This document shows, piece by piece, positions 24,468 to 33,310 of a stretch of DNA of 35,332 bases. The stretch is from Acidobacteriota bacterium. Its GTDB lineage: Bacteria; Acidobacteriota; Terriglobia; Acidiferrales; UBA7541. The DNA lies in the NCBI GenBank assembly GCA_021780215.1, contig JAJXZD010000184.1, positions 1-35,332 on the forward strand, read 5' to 3'. How positions within the stretch are numbered: position 1 is the stretch's first letter; every line of letters starts with the position of its first letter. The translations under genes were made by a program, and so were the position numbers. The notes under the pieces are model-generated. The model did not search any database. It was not told where the DNA came from and worked only from the letters and a program-made list of their open reading frames with translations.

Positions 24468-25649
24468 TTAGGATACCAGATTGGCCCCGGCAGTTGCCCA
24501 CTGCGCCGTTCCCAGCATCCCGGCAAAAACGTCCGCGGCGCGTTCGATGGCCCCGCCTGCGCCGAGCCGGGCGCGGACTTCGCCAAATGCCGCTTTCATT
24601 TCCGCCACGGCGGCGGGCGAGCCAAGAAGCCGGCGGACCTCCGCTGCAACCGCCGAGGGCACAAAATCGTCCTGAATGAGTTCAGGGACGATGCGGCGTC
24701 CCGCCACGAGATTCGCCATGGCAAAGAAAGGCGTTCGCACCATCCGGCGAAGGATCGAGGCCGTGAGCGGAGCCACACGATAGATCACCACCATGGGCGT
24801 GCCCAGCAGTGCCGCCTCAATCGTGGCCGTGCCGCTGGCGACGATCGCGCAGTCTGCCGCGGCCAGCAAGTCGTATGTGACTCCCTCCACCCGCTTGACC
24901 TCCACCCCTTCCTTGCCTCCGTGGGAGGCAAAGAGCCTCGCGTCCAATCCACGCGCCACGGCCTGGACAAACTGGCTGCCTCCGGATGGCCCGGCGTCGC
25001 GCGCCAGTTCCGCACAGGCTGCAATAATTCGCGGATAGTTTTGGGCCACTTCATTCGGCCGGCTGCCCGGCAGGATAGCCACAATCGGCCGCGCGGCGTC
25101 CAACCCATGAAGGGCGACAAATTCCGCGCGGGTCATAGAGGAGTGCACGACATCCACAAGTGGATGGCCAACGAAACTCACGGGGATGCCGGCGCGACGG
25201 TAGATCTCCTCCTCGAAGGGGAAAATCACCACCATCCGGTTCACCAGGCGCTTGATGACGCGAACGCGTCCCGGACGCCAAGCCCATACTTGCGGCCCGA
25301 TAAAATACCCCACCGGGATGCCCTCGCGCTTCAGACGCCTCGCGACTCCCAGGTGCGTTCCCGGCGAATCCACCAGGATAGCGAGTGCGGCGCGACGGCG
25401 CGACGCTTCCCGGGCGAGCTGCCGCTGCACGCGATAGACCACGGGAATCTTGTGGAGCACCTCCGCGATGCCAACCACCGAAATATCGCGGCAATCGGCG
25501 ATCAGCTCGACCCCGGCCTCCGCCATGTGCGGCCCGCCCATGCCGAAGATGCGCGCCCCGGTGCGGCGGCGCAGCGCCTCGGCCAGGCGCGCGGCATACA
25601 TATCGCTCGAAGCCTCGCCGGCGGAGAGCAAAATCGTGGGAGCGCTCAT
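24468..25649 (-). CDS. lpxB: Lipid-A-disaccharide synthase
   Basis: This 393-residue glycosyltransferase condenses UDP-2,3-diacylglucosamine with lipid X in lipid A synthesis at the inner membrane. Signature parts are LLSAGEASSDMYAARLAEAL, VDSPGTHLGVARRLK, GYFIGPQVWAWRPGRV, FVGHPLVD, ILPGSRPNEV and VASGTATIEAALLGTPMVV. The ATG at 25649 starts the conserved domain directly; a GTG at 25700 is a longer alternative. It follows the ABC transporter pair by 84 bp and precedes the degenerate M1 gene by 24 bp. Other Raetz-pathway genes (lpxA, lpxC, lpxD, lpxK) are not in the window. Confidence 0.95.
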   Translation of the reverse strand: MSAPTILLSAGEASSDMYAARLAEALRRRTGARIFGMGGPHMAEAGVELIADCRDISVVGIAEVLHKIPVVYRVQRQLAREASRRRAALAILVDSPGTHLGVARRLKREGIPVGYFIGPQVWAWRPGRVRVIKRLVNRMVVIFPFEEEIYRRAGIPVSFVGHPLVDVVHSSMTRAEFVALHGLDAARPIVAILPGSRPNEVAQNYPRIIAACAELARDAGPSGGSQFVQAVARGLDARLFASHGGKEGVEVKRVEGVTYDLLAAADCAIVASGTATIEAALLGTPMVVIYRVAPLTASILRRMVRTPFFAMANLVAGRRIVPELIQDDFVPSAVAAEVRRLLGSPAAVAEMKAAFGEVRARLGAGGAIERAADVFAGMLGTAQWATAGANLVS

Positions 25650-25733
25650 GGCTGTGGGCCGCCGACCGAGAGTACGCGAAGAAGTGCCGTCGCGGAACAC
25701 TGCCGGCGGCCGTTTTCAATGTCCTCCATCCGT

Positions 25734-27614
25734 TCAATCATCTGCGGGGAGAGGATGCGACAATCCGGCGGGGTTCGGAGGTGCCAAGGGCAGCGCCATC
25801 TCCTGCTCCTGATATTGGAGCTGATACAGCCGGTAGTAAATGCCCCGAAGCGCAAGCAACTCCTGATGCGAACCTTGTTCCCGCAAGCGCCCCTTGTGAA
25901 AGACGAGAATGCGGTTGGAATGCTGGATGGTGCTGAGACGGTGCGCGATGACCACGGAGGTGCGTCCGGTCAACAGGCGGTCGAGGGCTTCCCGGATCAT
26001 CAGTTCGGTCTTGGTATCCACGCTCGATGTGGCTTCATCCAGGATCAGGAATTTTGGATTGTGCGCCAGGGCGCGGGCGAAGCTCACCAGCTGGCGCTGC
26101 CCGACCGATAGCGTGCCTCCCCTTTCAGAGACGGGCGTTTCCACGCCAAGAGGCTGGGAATCCAAGAACGGCCCCAGGCCGACTTCCCGGAGCGCGCGCA
26201 CCGCGGCGGCGCGGTCAATACTCTCGGTTCCGAGAGCGACATTGGATTCGAGCGTTCCGGTAAAGAGAAACGGATCCTGGAGCACGATCCCGAAAAGACG
26301 CCGCAGGCCATACAAGTCCAGCGAACGGATGTCCACTCCATCCAGCAAAATCTGGCCGCGCTGGATTTCGTAGAACCGGAGCAGAAGCTGGATGACGGTG
26401 GTCTTCCCCGCGCCGGTGTGGCCGACGAGAGCCAGGGCCTGCCCCGGGAGGACACGGAAAGAAACGTCGCGCAGGACCCAGTCCTCGTCCTTGGGCTCGG
26501 CTCCCCCATGATAAGCAAACCAGACGTTGCGGAACTCAATCTCTCCGCGAGGAGCAAGAAGGGCCGGAGGCTGCGCGGATGGCGCAATCGTCACCGGCTC
26601 GTCCAACAGCCTGAAGATGCGTTCGGAAGCGGCCATGGCCGTCTGCAGGATGTTGAATTTTTCGCTCAGGTCCTGAATGGGGCGGAAGAAGCGCTGGGCG
26701 TACATCATGAACGCGATCAGAACACCGATTTCAATCGTGCCGCCGATCACTCGCACGCCGCCGATCCAGTAGAGCAAGGCGACGCCCGTGATGCTGAGGA
26801 ATTCGACGGCCGGCAGGAACACGGCAAAGGCGGCAATGGCGTCCTTGTAGGCCATCATGTGGATGCGGTTGAGCTCCTCAAACTGCTGGCGCGACTTGTC
26901 CTCGCGGTTGAAGAGCTGCACGATGGCCATTCCGCTGAAGTGCTCCTGCAGGAACGCGTTGATGCGGGCGATGGCAGTGCGAATGCGCCGGTTGGCGTCG
27001 CGGACGAGATTGCGAAATATGTAGGTGAGCACCACCATGAAGGGCAGCGGTGAAAGCGTGGCCAGCGCCAGGCCGGGATGCCATCGAAAGAGCACCGCGG
27101 CCATGCCGAAGAGCAGGACGAAGTCGTTTAACATCGCGGCCACGCCGCTGGCGAAGAGATCGTTCAGGGCGTCCACGTCCGTCGTCGCGCGGGTCACCAG
27201 GCGCCCGACCGGACTGCGGTCGAAAAAGCTCATGGGCAGGCGCTGGAGATGAGCGAAGATTTCCTTGCGCAGGTCGTACATTGTCTTCTGGCCCACAACC
27301 TGCATGATCCGCACCTGGGCGTATTGCAGGCCGAAGCTGGCCAGCAGAGCGGCCAAAAACAGCGCCACCATGCGCAGGAGCCCGGCCATGGCCGCGCGAT
27401 GGGAAATGGCATGCGCGAAGCCGGGATCAATGTAGCTATCAATGGCGATCTTCACCAGAAAGGGCCCGGCCATCTCCATCAGCGCCACGCCGAGCGTGAT
27501 GGAAACGGCCAGCGCGACGTGCCAGCGGTACGGGCGCAGATAGCGCAGCAGACGCCAGGTGATCTGCGTGTCGTAGAGCTTGCCGAGCTTCTCTTCTTCG
27601 CGAAAGTCGCTCAT
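25734..27614 (-). CDS. ABC exporter half-transporter, MsbA-like (catalytic-glutamate subunit)
   Basis: This 626-residue protein has about six transmembrane helices (residues 30-310) and a C-terminal ATPase domain. Walker A GHTGAGKT is at 398-405 and Walker B FLILDE at 522-527, with catalytic Glu527 and switch His558 present. The ABC signature is LSVGQ (502-506) instead of LSGGQ. The ATG at 27614 overlaps the stop of the first half-transporter (ATGA, 27611-27614). The neighbour gene has the opposite pattern (good signature, Asp for Glu), so the two very likely form one heterodimer with one normal and one degenerate ATP site. Lipid export is plausible because lpxB is next, but drug or lipid substrate is not decided. 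Confidence 0.92.
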   Translation of the reverse strand: MSDFREEEKLGKLYDTQITWRLLRYLRPYRWHVALAVSITLGVALMEMAGPFLVKIAIDSYIDPGFAHAISHRAAMAGLLRMVALFLAALLASFGLQYAQVRIMQVVGQKTMYDLRKEIFAHLQRLPMSFFDRSPVGRLVTRATTDVDALNDLFASGVAAMLNDFVLLFGMAAVLFRWHPGLALATLSPLPFMVVLTYIFRNLVRDANRRIRTAIARINAFLQEHFSGMAIVQLFNREDKSRQQFEELNRIHMMAYKDAIAAFAVFLPAVEFLSITGVALLYWIGGVRVIGGTIEIGVLIAFMMYAQRFFRPIQDLSEKFNILQTAMAASERIFRLLDEPVTIAPSAQPPALLAPRGEIEFRNVWFAYHGGAEPKDEDWVLRDVSFRVLPGQALALVGHTGAGKTTVIQLLLRFYEIQRGQILLDGVDIRSLDLYGLRRLFGIVLQDPFLFTGTLESNVALGTESIDRAAAVRALREVGLGPFLDSQPLGVETPVSERGGTLSVGQRQLVSFARALAHNPKFLILDEATSSVDTKTELMIREALDRLLTGRTSVVIAHRLSTIQHSNRILVFHKGRLREQGSHQELLALRGIYYRLYQLQYQEQEMALPLAPPNPAGLSHPLPADD

Positions 27615-29569
27615 TCGCGTTCGAGTTCTTCCTCGAGCAGTTGCTTGCGGTACAGATCGGCGTAGTAGCCGTCGAGCGCCAGCAATTCCGCGTGTGTGCC
27701 GCGCTCGATGATGCGCCCATCGCGCAGCACGGCAATTTGGTCCGCGTTGCGCACGGTGGAAACGCGATGCGAGATCAGAATCGTGGTTCGCCGGCGCATC
27801 ACCTCGCGCAAACGCCCGAGGATGCGCTCCTCGGTGCCGGTGTCTACGCTCGAAAACGCGTCGTCCAGGATCAGAATCTTCGGCTCCCGCAGGATGGCGC
27901 GTGCGAGCGACGTTCTCTGCTTTTGCCCGCCCGAAAGCGTGATCCCGCGCTCGCCGACCAGAGTTTCAAAGCCCTTCGAGAAACTCTGGATTTCCCCGGA
28001 AATGCTGGCTATTTCGGCGGCTTCGAAGACCCTCTCCTCAGCGGCGTCCGCCGCGCCGAAGGCGATATTTTCGCGGATCGTGTCGCTGAAAAGGAAGGTG
28101 TCCTGCGGGACATATCCAATCGAGCGGCGAAGCTCGGCAAGGGGATATTCGCTGACCGGCCGCCCGTCGAGGAACAGCGTGCCCGCGGGTGCTTCCCACA
28201 ATCGGGCGATCAGGGACGCCAAGGTAGACTTCCCGCTTCCCGTGGGACCGAGAATAGCGGCCGTTGAGCCCGCCGGAATGTGCAAAGTGATGTCGGAGAG
28301 CACCGGCGCGGCCGCGCCTCCGTTGCCCGCCGCGGGATATGCGAAAGTCAGATGCCGGAATTCGATCTCTCCGCGAAGCTTTGGCTCTGTCGCAAATTCT
28401 TCGGCTCGCCTTGCCTGGCTTCCATTTCCTTCAGGAGAAGCCGCAAAAGACGGAGAGGGCGGCGCGGCAGCGTCGCGAATCCTGGGCCGGGCGTCAAGAA
28501 TGTAGTTCAGCCGGCGCATGGAAGCGGCGCCGCGCTGGAAGATATTGGTCACATACCCGATGGCAATCATCGGAAACGTCAACTGGATGAGAAAGGCGTA
28601 GAAGGCGGTGAACGTGCCGAGCGAAACGCGGCCCCCGATCACTCTCTCGCCGCCGAGCGCCAGCAGAATCACCACCGTTAATCCGATCAGCACGGAAAGC
28701 GCCGGAAAGAACAGGCTCCAGCTGCTGATCAACTGGATATTCCGGCTTACATATTCGCGGTTGGCGCGGTCAAAGGAGGCCATTTCCGGCTCTTCCTGCA
28801 CATAGGCCCGGACCACGCGGATGCCGGTAAGGTTTTCCTGGGCGCGCGTCGAAAGGACCCCCAGCGCCGCCTGAATCTGTTCGGAGAGCCGGTGAATAAT
28901 CTGCCCAAAATAACGCACCGCAACGGCCACAAACGGCACGGGCAAAAGTACCCACAAAGTGAGCATGGGTGAGAGCTTGACCATGAAAAACACGGCCAAC
29001 ACCATGGTCGCAAACGTGACCGCGGTATACATGATGCCCGGGCCCAGGACCATTCGCACGGCGTTGAGATCGTTCGTGGCGCGGGACATCAGGTCGCCGG
29101 TCCGATTCTGGGCGTAGAACTCCGGATCGAGTTCCAGACAGCGCGCCAGCAGGTCGTTGCGCAGATCGTATTCGATCTCCCGCGAGATTCCGATCAGGAT
29201 CCACCGCGTCCAGAATGAAAAGAAGCCCTTGGCCAACATGGCGCAAACGAGGATCAGGCAATACACGCCGAGCGCATGCCGGCTGAGCGGGGCATAGTGG
29301 TCAAAAAGCGGGTGCAGCATGGTCCGGGCGAACCCTGCAAGCGTGGAAAGGGGCTTCGGCGCTCCCCGCAAGCAGTCGTTAATAATTCCGATAATCAGTT
29401 GGGGCAACGTGCCGACCAGGCCCATCAGTGTGAGGGTCAGAAGGCCGAGGGAAACCATCCCCTTGTAGCGCAGCACGTAGGGAATCAGGGTCTTCAGGTG
29501 CTGCCAGGCTGGCGGAGGCGACGCGGCGCGTTCCGCGGTTCCGGCGACGGGTTGGGCAACGCTGCTCAA
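27611..29569 (-). CDS. ABC exporter half-transporter, MsbA-like (degenerate-site subunit)
   Basis: This 652-residue half-transporter has helices in residues 36-345 and an ATPase domain with Walker A GPTGSGKS (441-448), canonical LSGGQ (545-549) and switch His601. Walker B is ILILDD (565-570): Asp570 replaces the catalytic glutamate, a hallmark of the degenerate subunit in heterodimeric exporters such as TM287/288. An Ala/Ser/Pro-rich insert (about 365-400) precedes the ATPase domain. The earliest start is TTG 29569, since an in-frame TAA lies 15 bp upstream; no ribosome site is obvious. It is the first gene of the ABC-ABC-lpxB run. Confidence 0.92.
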   Translation of the reverse strand: MSSVAQPVAGTAERAASPPPAWQHLKTLIPYVLRYKGMVSLGLLTLTLMGLVGTLPQLIIGIINDCLRGAPKPLSTLAGFARTMLHPLFDHYAPLSRHALGVYCLILVCAMLAKGFFSFWTRWILIGISREIEYDLRNDLLARCLELDPEFYAQNRTGDLMSRATNDLNAVRMVLGPGIMYTAVTFATMVLAVFFMVKLSPMLTLWVLLPVPFVAVAVRYFGQIIHRLSEQIQAALGVLSTRAQENLTGIRVVRAYVQEEPEMASFDRANREYVSRNIQLISSWSLFFPALSVLIGLTVVILLALGGERVIGGRVSLGTFTAFYAFLIQLTFPMIAIGYVTNIFQRGAASMRRLNYILDARPRIRDAAAPPSPSFAASPEGNGSQARRAEEFATEPKLRGEIEFRHLTFAYPAAGNGGAAAPVLSDITLHIPAGSTAAILGPTGSGKSTLASLIARLWEAPAGTLFLDGRPVSEYPLAELRRSIGYVPQDTFLFSDTIRENIAFGAADAAEERVFEAAEIASISGEIQSFSKGFETLVGERGITLSGGQKQRTSLARAILREPKILILDDAFSSVDTGTEERILGRLREVMRRRTTILISHRVSTVRNADQIAVLRDGRIIERGTHAELLALDGYYADLYRKQLLEEELERE

Positions 29570-29777
29570 AGGCGAATATTAGACGCGATGGGCGTGCGTT
29601 TGATTACATCTCAGCGCACGCCGCCAATCCCGCTGGGTCCTCTCCCCCTGCACCGGGAGCGCTCCTTCCCAGCGGCATAAAATTGTAACTCCGGGCAATC
29701 GGCTAGGGAAGAATTCGGGCGGCTCATGGTCCGCCGCAGTGCAATGGCGCATGGGCGGCCACCTGGCGCGAAGGCAA

Positions 29778-30464
29778 TCATCCGCGCTTCGCCAGAATGT
29801 CCTCCAGGCGCGCCTCCAGATTCTCCTCGCCCTCGGACCAGAGCCGCACCCGCTGGGCCGGCACAGCCTGCTCGATGCGTTCCACCCAGTCAAGAAGTTT
29901 GCGGATATTCTCCCGCGTCATTTGCTGATACTTCTCCAGATTCTCCGGCCAGGCCATCGCCTCAAAAAATCGGGCCTCTTCCGAGCCTTGCGGGAGGGCC
30001 CCGGCCCGCCGCTCAACGCCGAGCATTCCGGCATGCCCGGTGAAGAGATGCTCGAACCCAAAGCAAACCTCCATATGCCCGCTCTCCCGCCAGAGGCCCC
30101 CATCGTACTCCTCGCCATGGCAGAAGATCTCAAGCGCCTGAGGCCCGGATTGAGGAGAACCTGCCGCCGCGTCAAAAACCGAAAGGTCCCAGTGGCAGCT
30201 CACCTGGTAGGAGACGTCGGCGTGCAGGTGCTCCTTCATCAGGTCGAGGATCTCGCCCGCGTGAAGCGGCAGCGCGCGCAGGTCCTCTTCGAAGACCGGC
30301 GCCTCGAAGGAATCTACGGCGCGAACCGTCAGGTGAGTGAAGCCGGGCCTCTTTGCGGAAACCGGCACGGTTCCCAGGAAAGCGCCGAAACGCGCAAGCA
30401 TGGTCTCTTCCGAAAAATCCGCGCACCAGATGTTCAAATAGGAAAGGTTTGCCACGAAACCCAT
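29778..30464 (-). CDS. Conserved hypothetical protein
   Basis: I do not recognise this 228-residue protein. It is soluble and acidic, with an N-terminal alpha/beta segment (MGFVANLSYLNIWCADFSEE) and a central aromatic-rich part (QVSCHWDLSVFDAAAG). The C-terminal region is charged and helical (RENIRKLLDWVERIEQAVPA). It has no signal, membrane or cofactor motif. The ATG at 30464 is preceded by TATA directly, with no clear ribosome site. The gene lies between the ABC operon and the coiled-coil gene on the same strand. Codon pattern and length suggest a real gene. Confidence 0.6.
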   Translation of the reverse strand: MGFVANLSYLNIWCADFSEETMLARFGAFLGTVPVSAKRPGFTHLTVRAVDSFEAPVFEEDLRALPLHAGEILDLMKEHLHADVSYQVSCHWDLSVFDAAAGSPQSGPQALEIFCHGEEYDGGLWRESGHMEVCFGFEHLFTGHAGMLGVERRAGALPQGSEEARFFEAMAWPENLEKYQQMTRENIRKLLDWVERIEQAVPAQRVRLWSEGEENLEARLEDILAKRG

Positions 30465-30538
30465 TATACCGGGTTGTGCCGCGAATTAAGGGCCGCGCGG
30501 CGCGAATCAAATCCTGAAATTCCGCAGGAGGAAGTCCA

Positions 30539-33151
30539 TCACTTCTTCGGAGCGTCGTCCTCGTCCTCAGAGCTGATTTGCCCGGAGATGCCCTTCAGAC
30601 GCGCCTTGATGGAATCGCCCATTCCTGCGAGGACGTCGGCGCAGGCTTCCCGGATGCGTTTTTCGGCCGATTTTGCGAGCGTGTCGAGCACCACTTGAGA
30701 ATGCTGGCCGAGGGTTGTGGCGGAGGCGAGCAGCCAGGAATTCGAGGCGTTTTCGAGGCGCGCCTTGTACTGCTCGATCGACTCTTCCATGGATTTTTCC
30801 AGGCGCTGCATCCATTCCCGCTGCTGGGCCAGGCGGCGGGCATCCCATTCCTCCATCAGTGGCACGAACTGCGATTGCAGATAGGTCCGCGCTTGCTCGG
30901 CGCCCTGGACCATCTGATCATCCAGCTTCTTCTGGAACTCGGCGAGCGACGCTTCGCGGTTGTACTCCATGTCGGAGCGCGCCTTTTCCAGCGCCTGGCG
31001 AGAGGCCTCCTCGAATCGGCTTAGCGATTCGGAGCTGACCTGGCGCACATGGTCCGTGAAGCCAGCGCTGGCCATCTTCCCGGCTTCGCCGAGCTGGGCT
31101 TTTTCCCGGTTGGTGACTTCCTTGGCAGCCTCCTCGATTTGCGCGCGACTGTGCTCCACATAGGAACGGCCATAGTGGTCCAGTTCGGAAGCAACCAGGC
31201 TGGAAATTTCGGCGGCCCGGCTGCGCAGCACACTCGAGGATTGTTCGAGCGTCTTTTCCATCGTGGACTGCATGGTGGTCTGCGCCTTCTTCTGATACCA
31301 ATCGGCCGCCTTGGAAAGAGCTTCAAACGTGGAGTGCTGTGCCTCGGTGCTCTTTTGCTCAAGTTCCTCTTCGGCCTTCGAGATGGTCCCCCGAATGGCC
31401 TGCTCCGCTTCCGCAGGAAGCTTCGCCGCATCTTCCCGCATTCGGCTCAGGGAGTCCTGTAGCGCCTGGCGGGCCGCCTCCTGGAGCTGTTCGCGGGCTG
31501 ACGCCTCGAGTTGCGCAGCCTGTTCGCGGATGCGGCTTTGCGCTTCGGCTGCCTGCTCTCCGGCGCGGGCAAGTTCAGCGGCAGCGTTGCGGGCTTCGGC
31601 GAGCCGTGAGTCGAGGTGCCGGTCGAGCTCTTTGGAAAGGCGCTCCACCGAGCTCTGCGCCGAGCTTTGCATCATCGGCTCGATCGCCCGAAGCTGCTCG
31701 GCAGCCAACTGGCTGGTTCGCCGTGCGACTTCTTCCGCCTGGCGGCTGGCGAGTTCCTCAAGGCGTGAGCTCGCCTGGCCCAGCGTCTCATCGGCGGACT
31801 GGCGAATCTGTCTGGAAATCTGCTCCGCGCGAGCGCGTTCCTGGTCGAGCATCGCGCCCAGCGATTCAAGGCCGGCGCGCGCACTGGAGGCGGCATCTTG
31901 CGCGGCGGCATTCACCTCTTCAGCGACCTTGCGCGAAGCCCCCCCGAGCACCGCTTCGAACTCCTCCACCCAGCGCTTTCGGGCATCCGCTGCGTCCGCC
32001 TGGTTCTTTTCGATGGCCTGCTCGCGCAACGTCCGGGCGGCCTGCTCCAGGCTCTTCTTCCACTCGTCAAGGTGCTGCTGGGCCGCCTCGGGGGAGGCAA
32101 TAATTTCCAGCTCCGGCGAGGATCGGCGCTGCGCGATCGCCCGCTCGACTGCTGCATCCACAATCTGCTTCACGTTGTGCGCGGCGGCCTGTTGCGCCGC
32201 TTGCTGCGCGGCTTGCTCCGCCGCCTGTCCGGCGGCCTGCTGGACCGCCTGGCGAACCTTCGCATCGAGCTGTCCGGCGGAGACCTCGCCGGCATGGCGC
32301 GCCTCCTCGACGATGGCCGCGGTCCGCTCGGTCGCCTGCTGGACGACCTTCTTCACCGCCGATTCGGAAACACGCTCCATCGAAAGCTTGATGGCGCGCT
32401 CGACGGCTTCGTGCAACTGGCTGTCGAGCCGCTGCCGAACCACCGCCATCTCATCGTTGATCGCGCTTTGCGCGTCGCGGCGCAGCGATTTATCGAGCGC
32501 TTCCTTCGCCTCCGCAACGATGTGTGCCATCTGTTGCGGGGTGGCCAGATGCGTCTCCGGCGCATGCGGCGGCCCCGCCATGACGCGAATCTTGGAGTCA
32601 GCCGGCGGCGCAGGCGCATCCGCTTCCGGCGATGCGGGAGCGAATGCTTCTGTGGCATCAGACTGCGTTGGCGAGACCTCCTGAGTTGCCTGCGGCAAAT
32701 GCGGCGCCGCGGGGGCTTCTCCCTGCGGCTTGAGAGATTCTTCCGGCTGGGCTGGCGCTGGCGCAGCGGGATCATCCGCGCACGGGAACCAGTCCTCCGG
32801 GGGGAACGCGATGCCCCAGACGTTTCCCGCCACCTCGAATTCGAGCCCGATCTGGAAGAGCTCCCGGACAGTACGCGGCCGCTGAACCCAGACGACGCGC
32901 CCAAGCGCGGTGCGCGGAGGCAGTCCCGGCTCGACGCGCGGAATCTCGAGCGTGATCGTCGAATTCTTGGGAACGTAATGCTTGGACTGGTACTTGCAGC
33001 CGTGGCAGTTGACCATGACGGTCGTCGTGCGCTCTTTGAACGGCTGTCCGAGCGCATCCACACCCGTAACGGTAACGGGCACAGCCTGCACGATGCGCGT
33101 GCTGCGGCGCTTTTGTGTGCCGGCGTCGGCTGAAAAGAGCGGCTCGATCAC
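30539..33151 (-). CDS. Giant PilZ-like/coiled-coil protein of unknown function
   Basis: This 870-residue protein is unlike any named family. Residues about 15-115 form a PilZ-like beta domain (RRSTRIVQAVPVTVTGVDAL, with the Cys pair in NCHGCKYQSKHYV). An Ala/Pro-rich linker follows (about 125-195). The remaining approximately 650 residues are almost wholly alpha-helical, rich in Ala, Glu, Gln, Arg and Lys, with heptad-like spacing. A short 12-bp DNA tandem repeat (32184-32255) encodes a QAAx run. There is no membrane helix or signal peptide. The GTG at 33151 has GGAGGGG just upstream. The acidic end is SEDEDDAPKK. The protein may be a scaffold or cytoskeletal filament; it lies between the 228-residue unknown and recR. 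Confidence 0.75.
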   Translation of the reverse strand: MIEPLFSADAGTQKRRSTRIVQAVPVTVTGVDALGQPFKERTTTVMVNCHGCKYQSKHYVPKNSTITLEIPRVEPGLPPRTALGRVVWVQRPRTVRELFQIGLEFEVAGNVWGIAFPPEDWFPCADDPAAPAPAQPEESLKPQGEAPAAPHLPQATQEVSPTQSDATEAFAPASPEADAPAPPADSKIRVMAGPPHAPETHLATPQQMAHIVAEAKEALDKSLRRDAQSAINDEMAVVRQRLDSQLHEAVERAIKLSMERVSESAVKKVVQQATERTAAIVEEARHAGEVSAGQLDAKVRQAVQQAAGQAAEQAAQQAAQQAAAHNVKQIVDAAVERAIAQRRSSPELEIIASPEAAQQHLDEWKKSLEQAARTLREQAIEKNQADAADARKRWVEEFEAVLGGASRKVAEEVNAAAQDAASSARAGLESLGAMLDQERARAEQISRQIRQSADETLGQASSRLEELASRQAEEVARRTSQLAAEQLRAIEPMMQSSAQSSVERLSKELDRHLDSRLAEARNAAAELARAGEQAAEAQSRIREQAAQLEASAREQLQEAARQALQDSLSRMREDAAKLPAEAEQAIRGTISKAEEELEQKSTEAQHSTFEALSKAADWYQKKAQTTMQSTMEKTLEQSSSVLRSRAAEISSLVASELDHYGRSYVEHSRAQIEEAAKEVTNREKAQLGEAGKMASAGFTDHVRQVSSESLSRFEEASRQALEKARSDMEYNREASLAEFQKKLDDQMVQGAEQARTYLQSQFVPLMEEWDARRLAQQREWMQRLEKSMEESIEQYKARLENASNSWLLASATTLGQHSQVVLDTLAKSAEKRIREACADVLAGMGDSIKARLKGISGQISSEDEDDAPKK
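32184..32255. repeat. 12-bp tandem repeat inside the coiled-coil gene
   Basis: Six imperfect 12-bp units run from 32184 to 32255, for example GCGGCCTGTTGC, GCCGCTTGCTGC and GCGGCTTGCTCC. On the coding strand each unit encodes a QAA-plus-one residue block, giving repeated Gln-Ala-Ala. Repeat number could vary between strains by slippage. Confidence 0.7.
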
Positions 33152-33175
33152 GCACCCCTCCCGGAGCGATATCCA

Positions 33176-33205
33176 AGACTAGCACTCTGCCTCGACCTGG
33201 GTCGA
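33176..33205 (-). promoter_or_regulatory. Promoter and dyad upstream of the coiled-coil gene
   Basis: On the minus strand TGCTAGTCT (33184-33176) is an extended -10 close to that before SRP RNA. Transcription would start about 17 nt before the GTG. The perfect inverted repeat TCGACC-tg-GGTCGA (33192-33205) lies just upstream, between -10 and any -35, where an operator could act. Confidence 0.35.
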
Positions 33206-33310
33206 AGCGACTAGCCGGGCTGTGCGAAAAGGATAACTTTGCTTACGGCAGGGGAGTTGGCTCCGACGGGCCGTTGCCACCGGTTTTGCAGCTTCCGTTC
33301 GCGAGGAGGA

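Noticed and set aside
24921-26111. 396-residue open frame opposite lpxB and the ABC gene
   Set aside because: It spans two well-supported genes antisense and has no family features.
30462-30469. TATAATG at the start of the 228-residue gene (minus strand)
   Set aside because: The hexamer ends at the start codon itself, so it cannot serve as the -10 for that start; probably chance.
31311-32684. 457-residue Ser/Ala/Cys-rich open frame on the plus strand
   Set aside because: Antisense shadow of the repetitive helical coding region; low complexity with no ribosome site.
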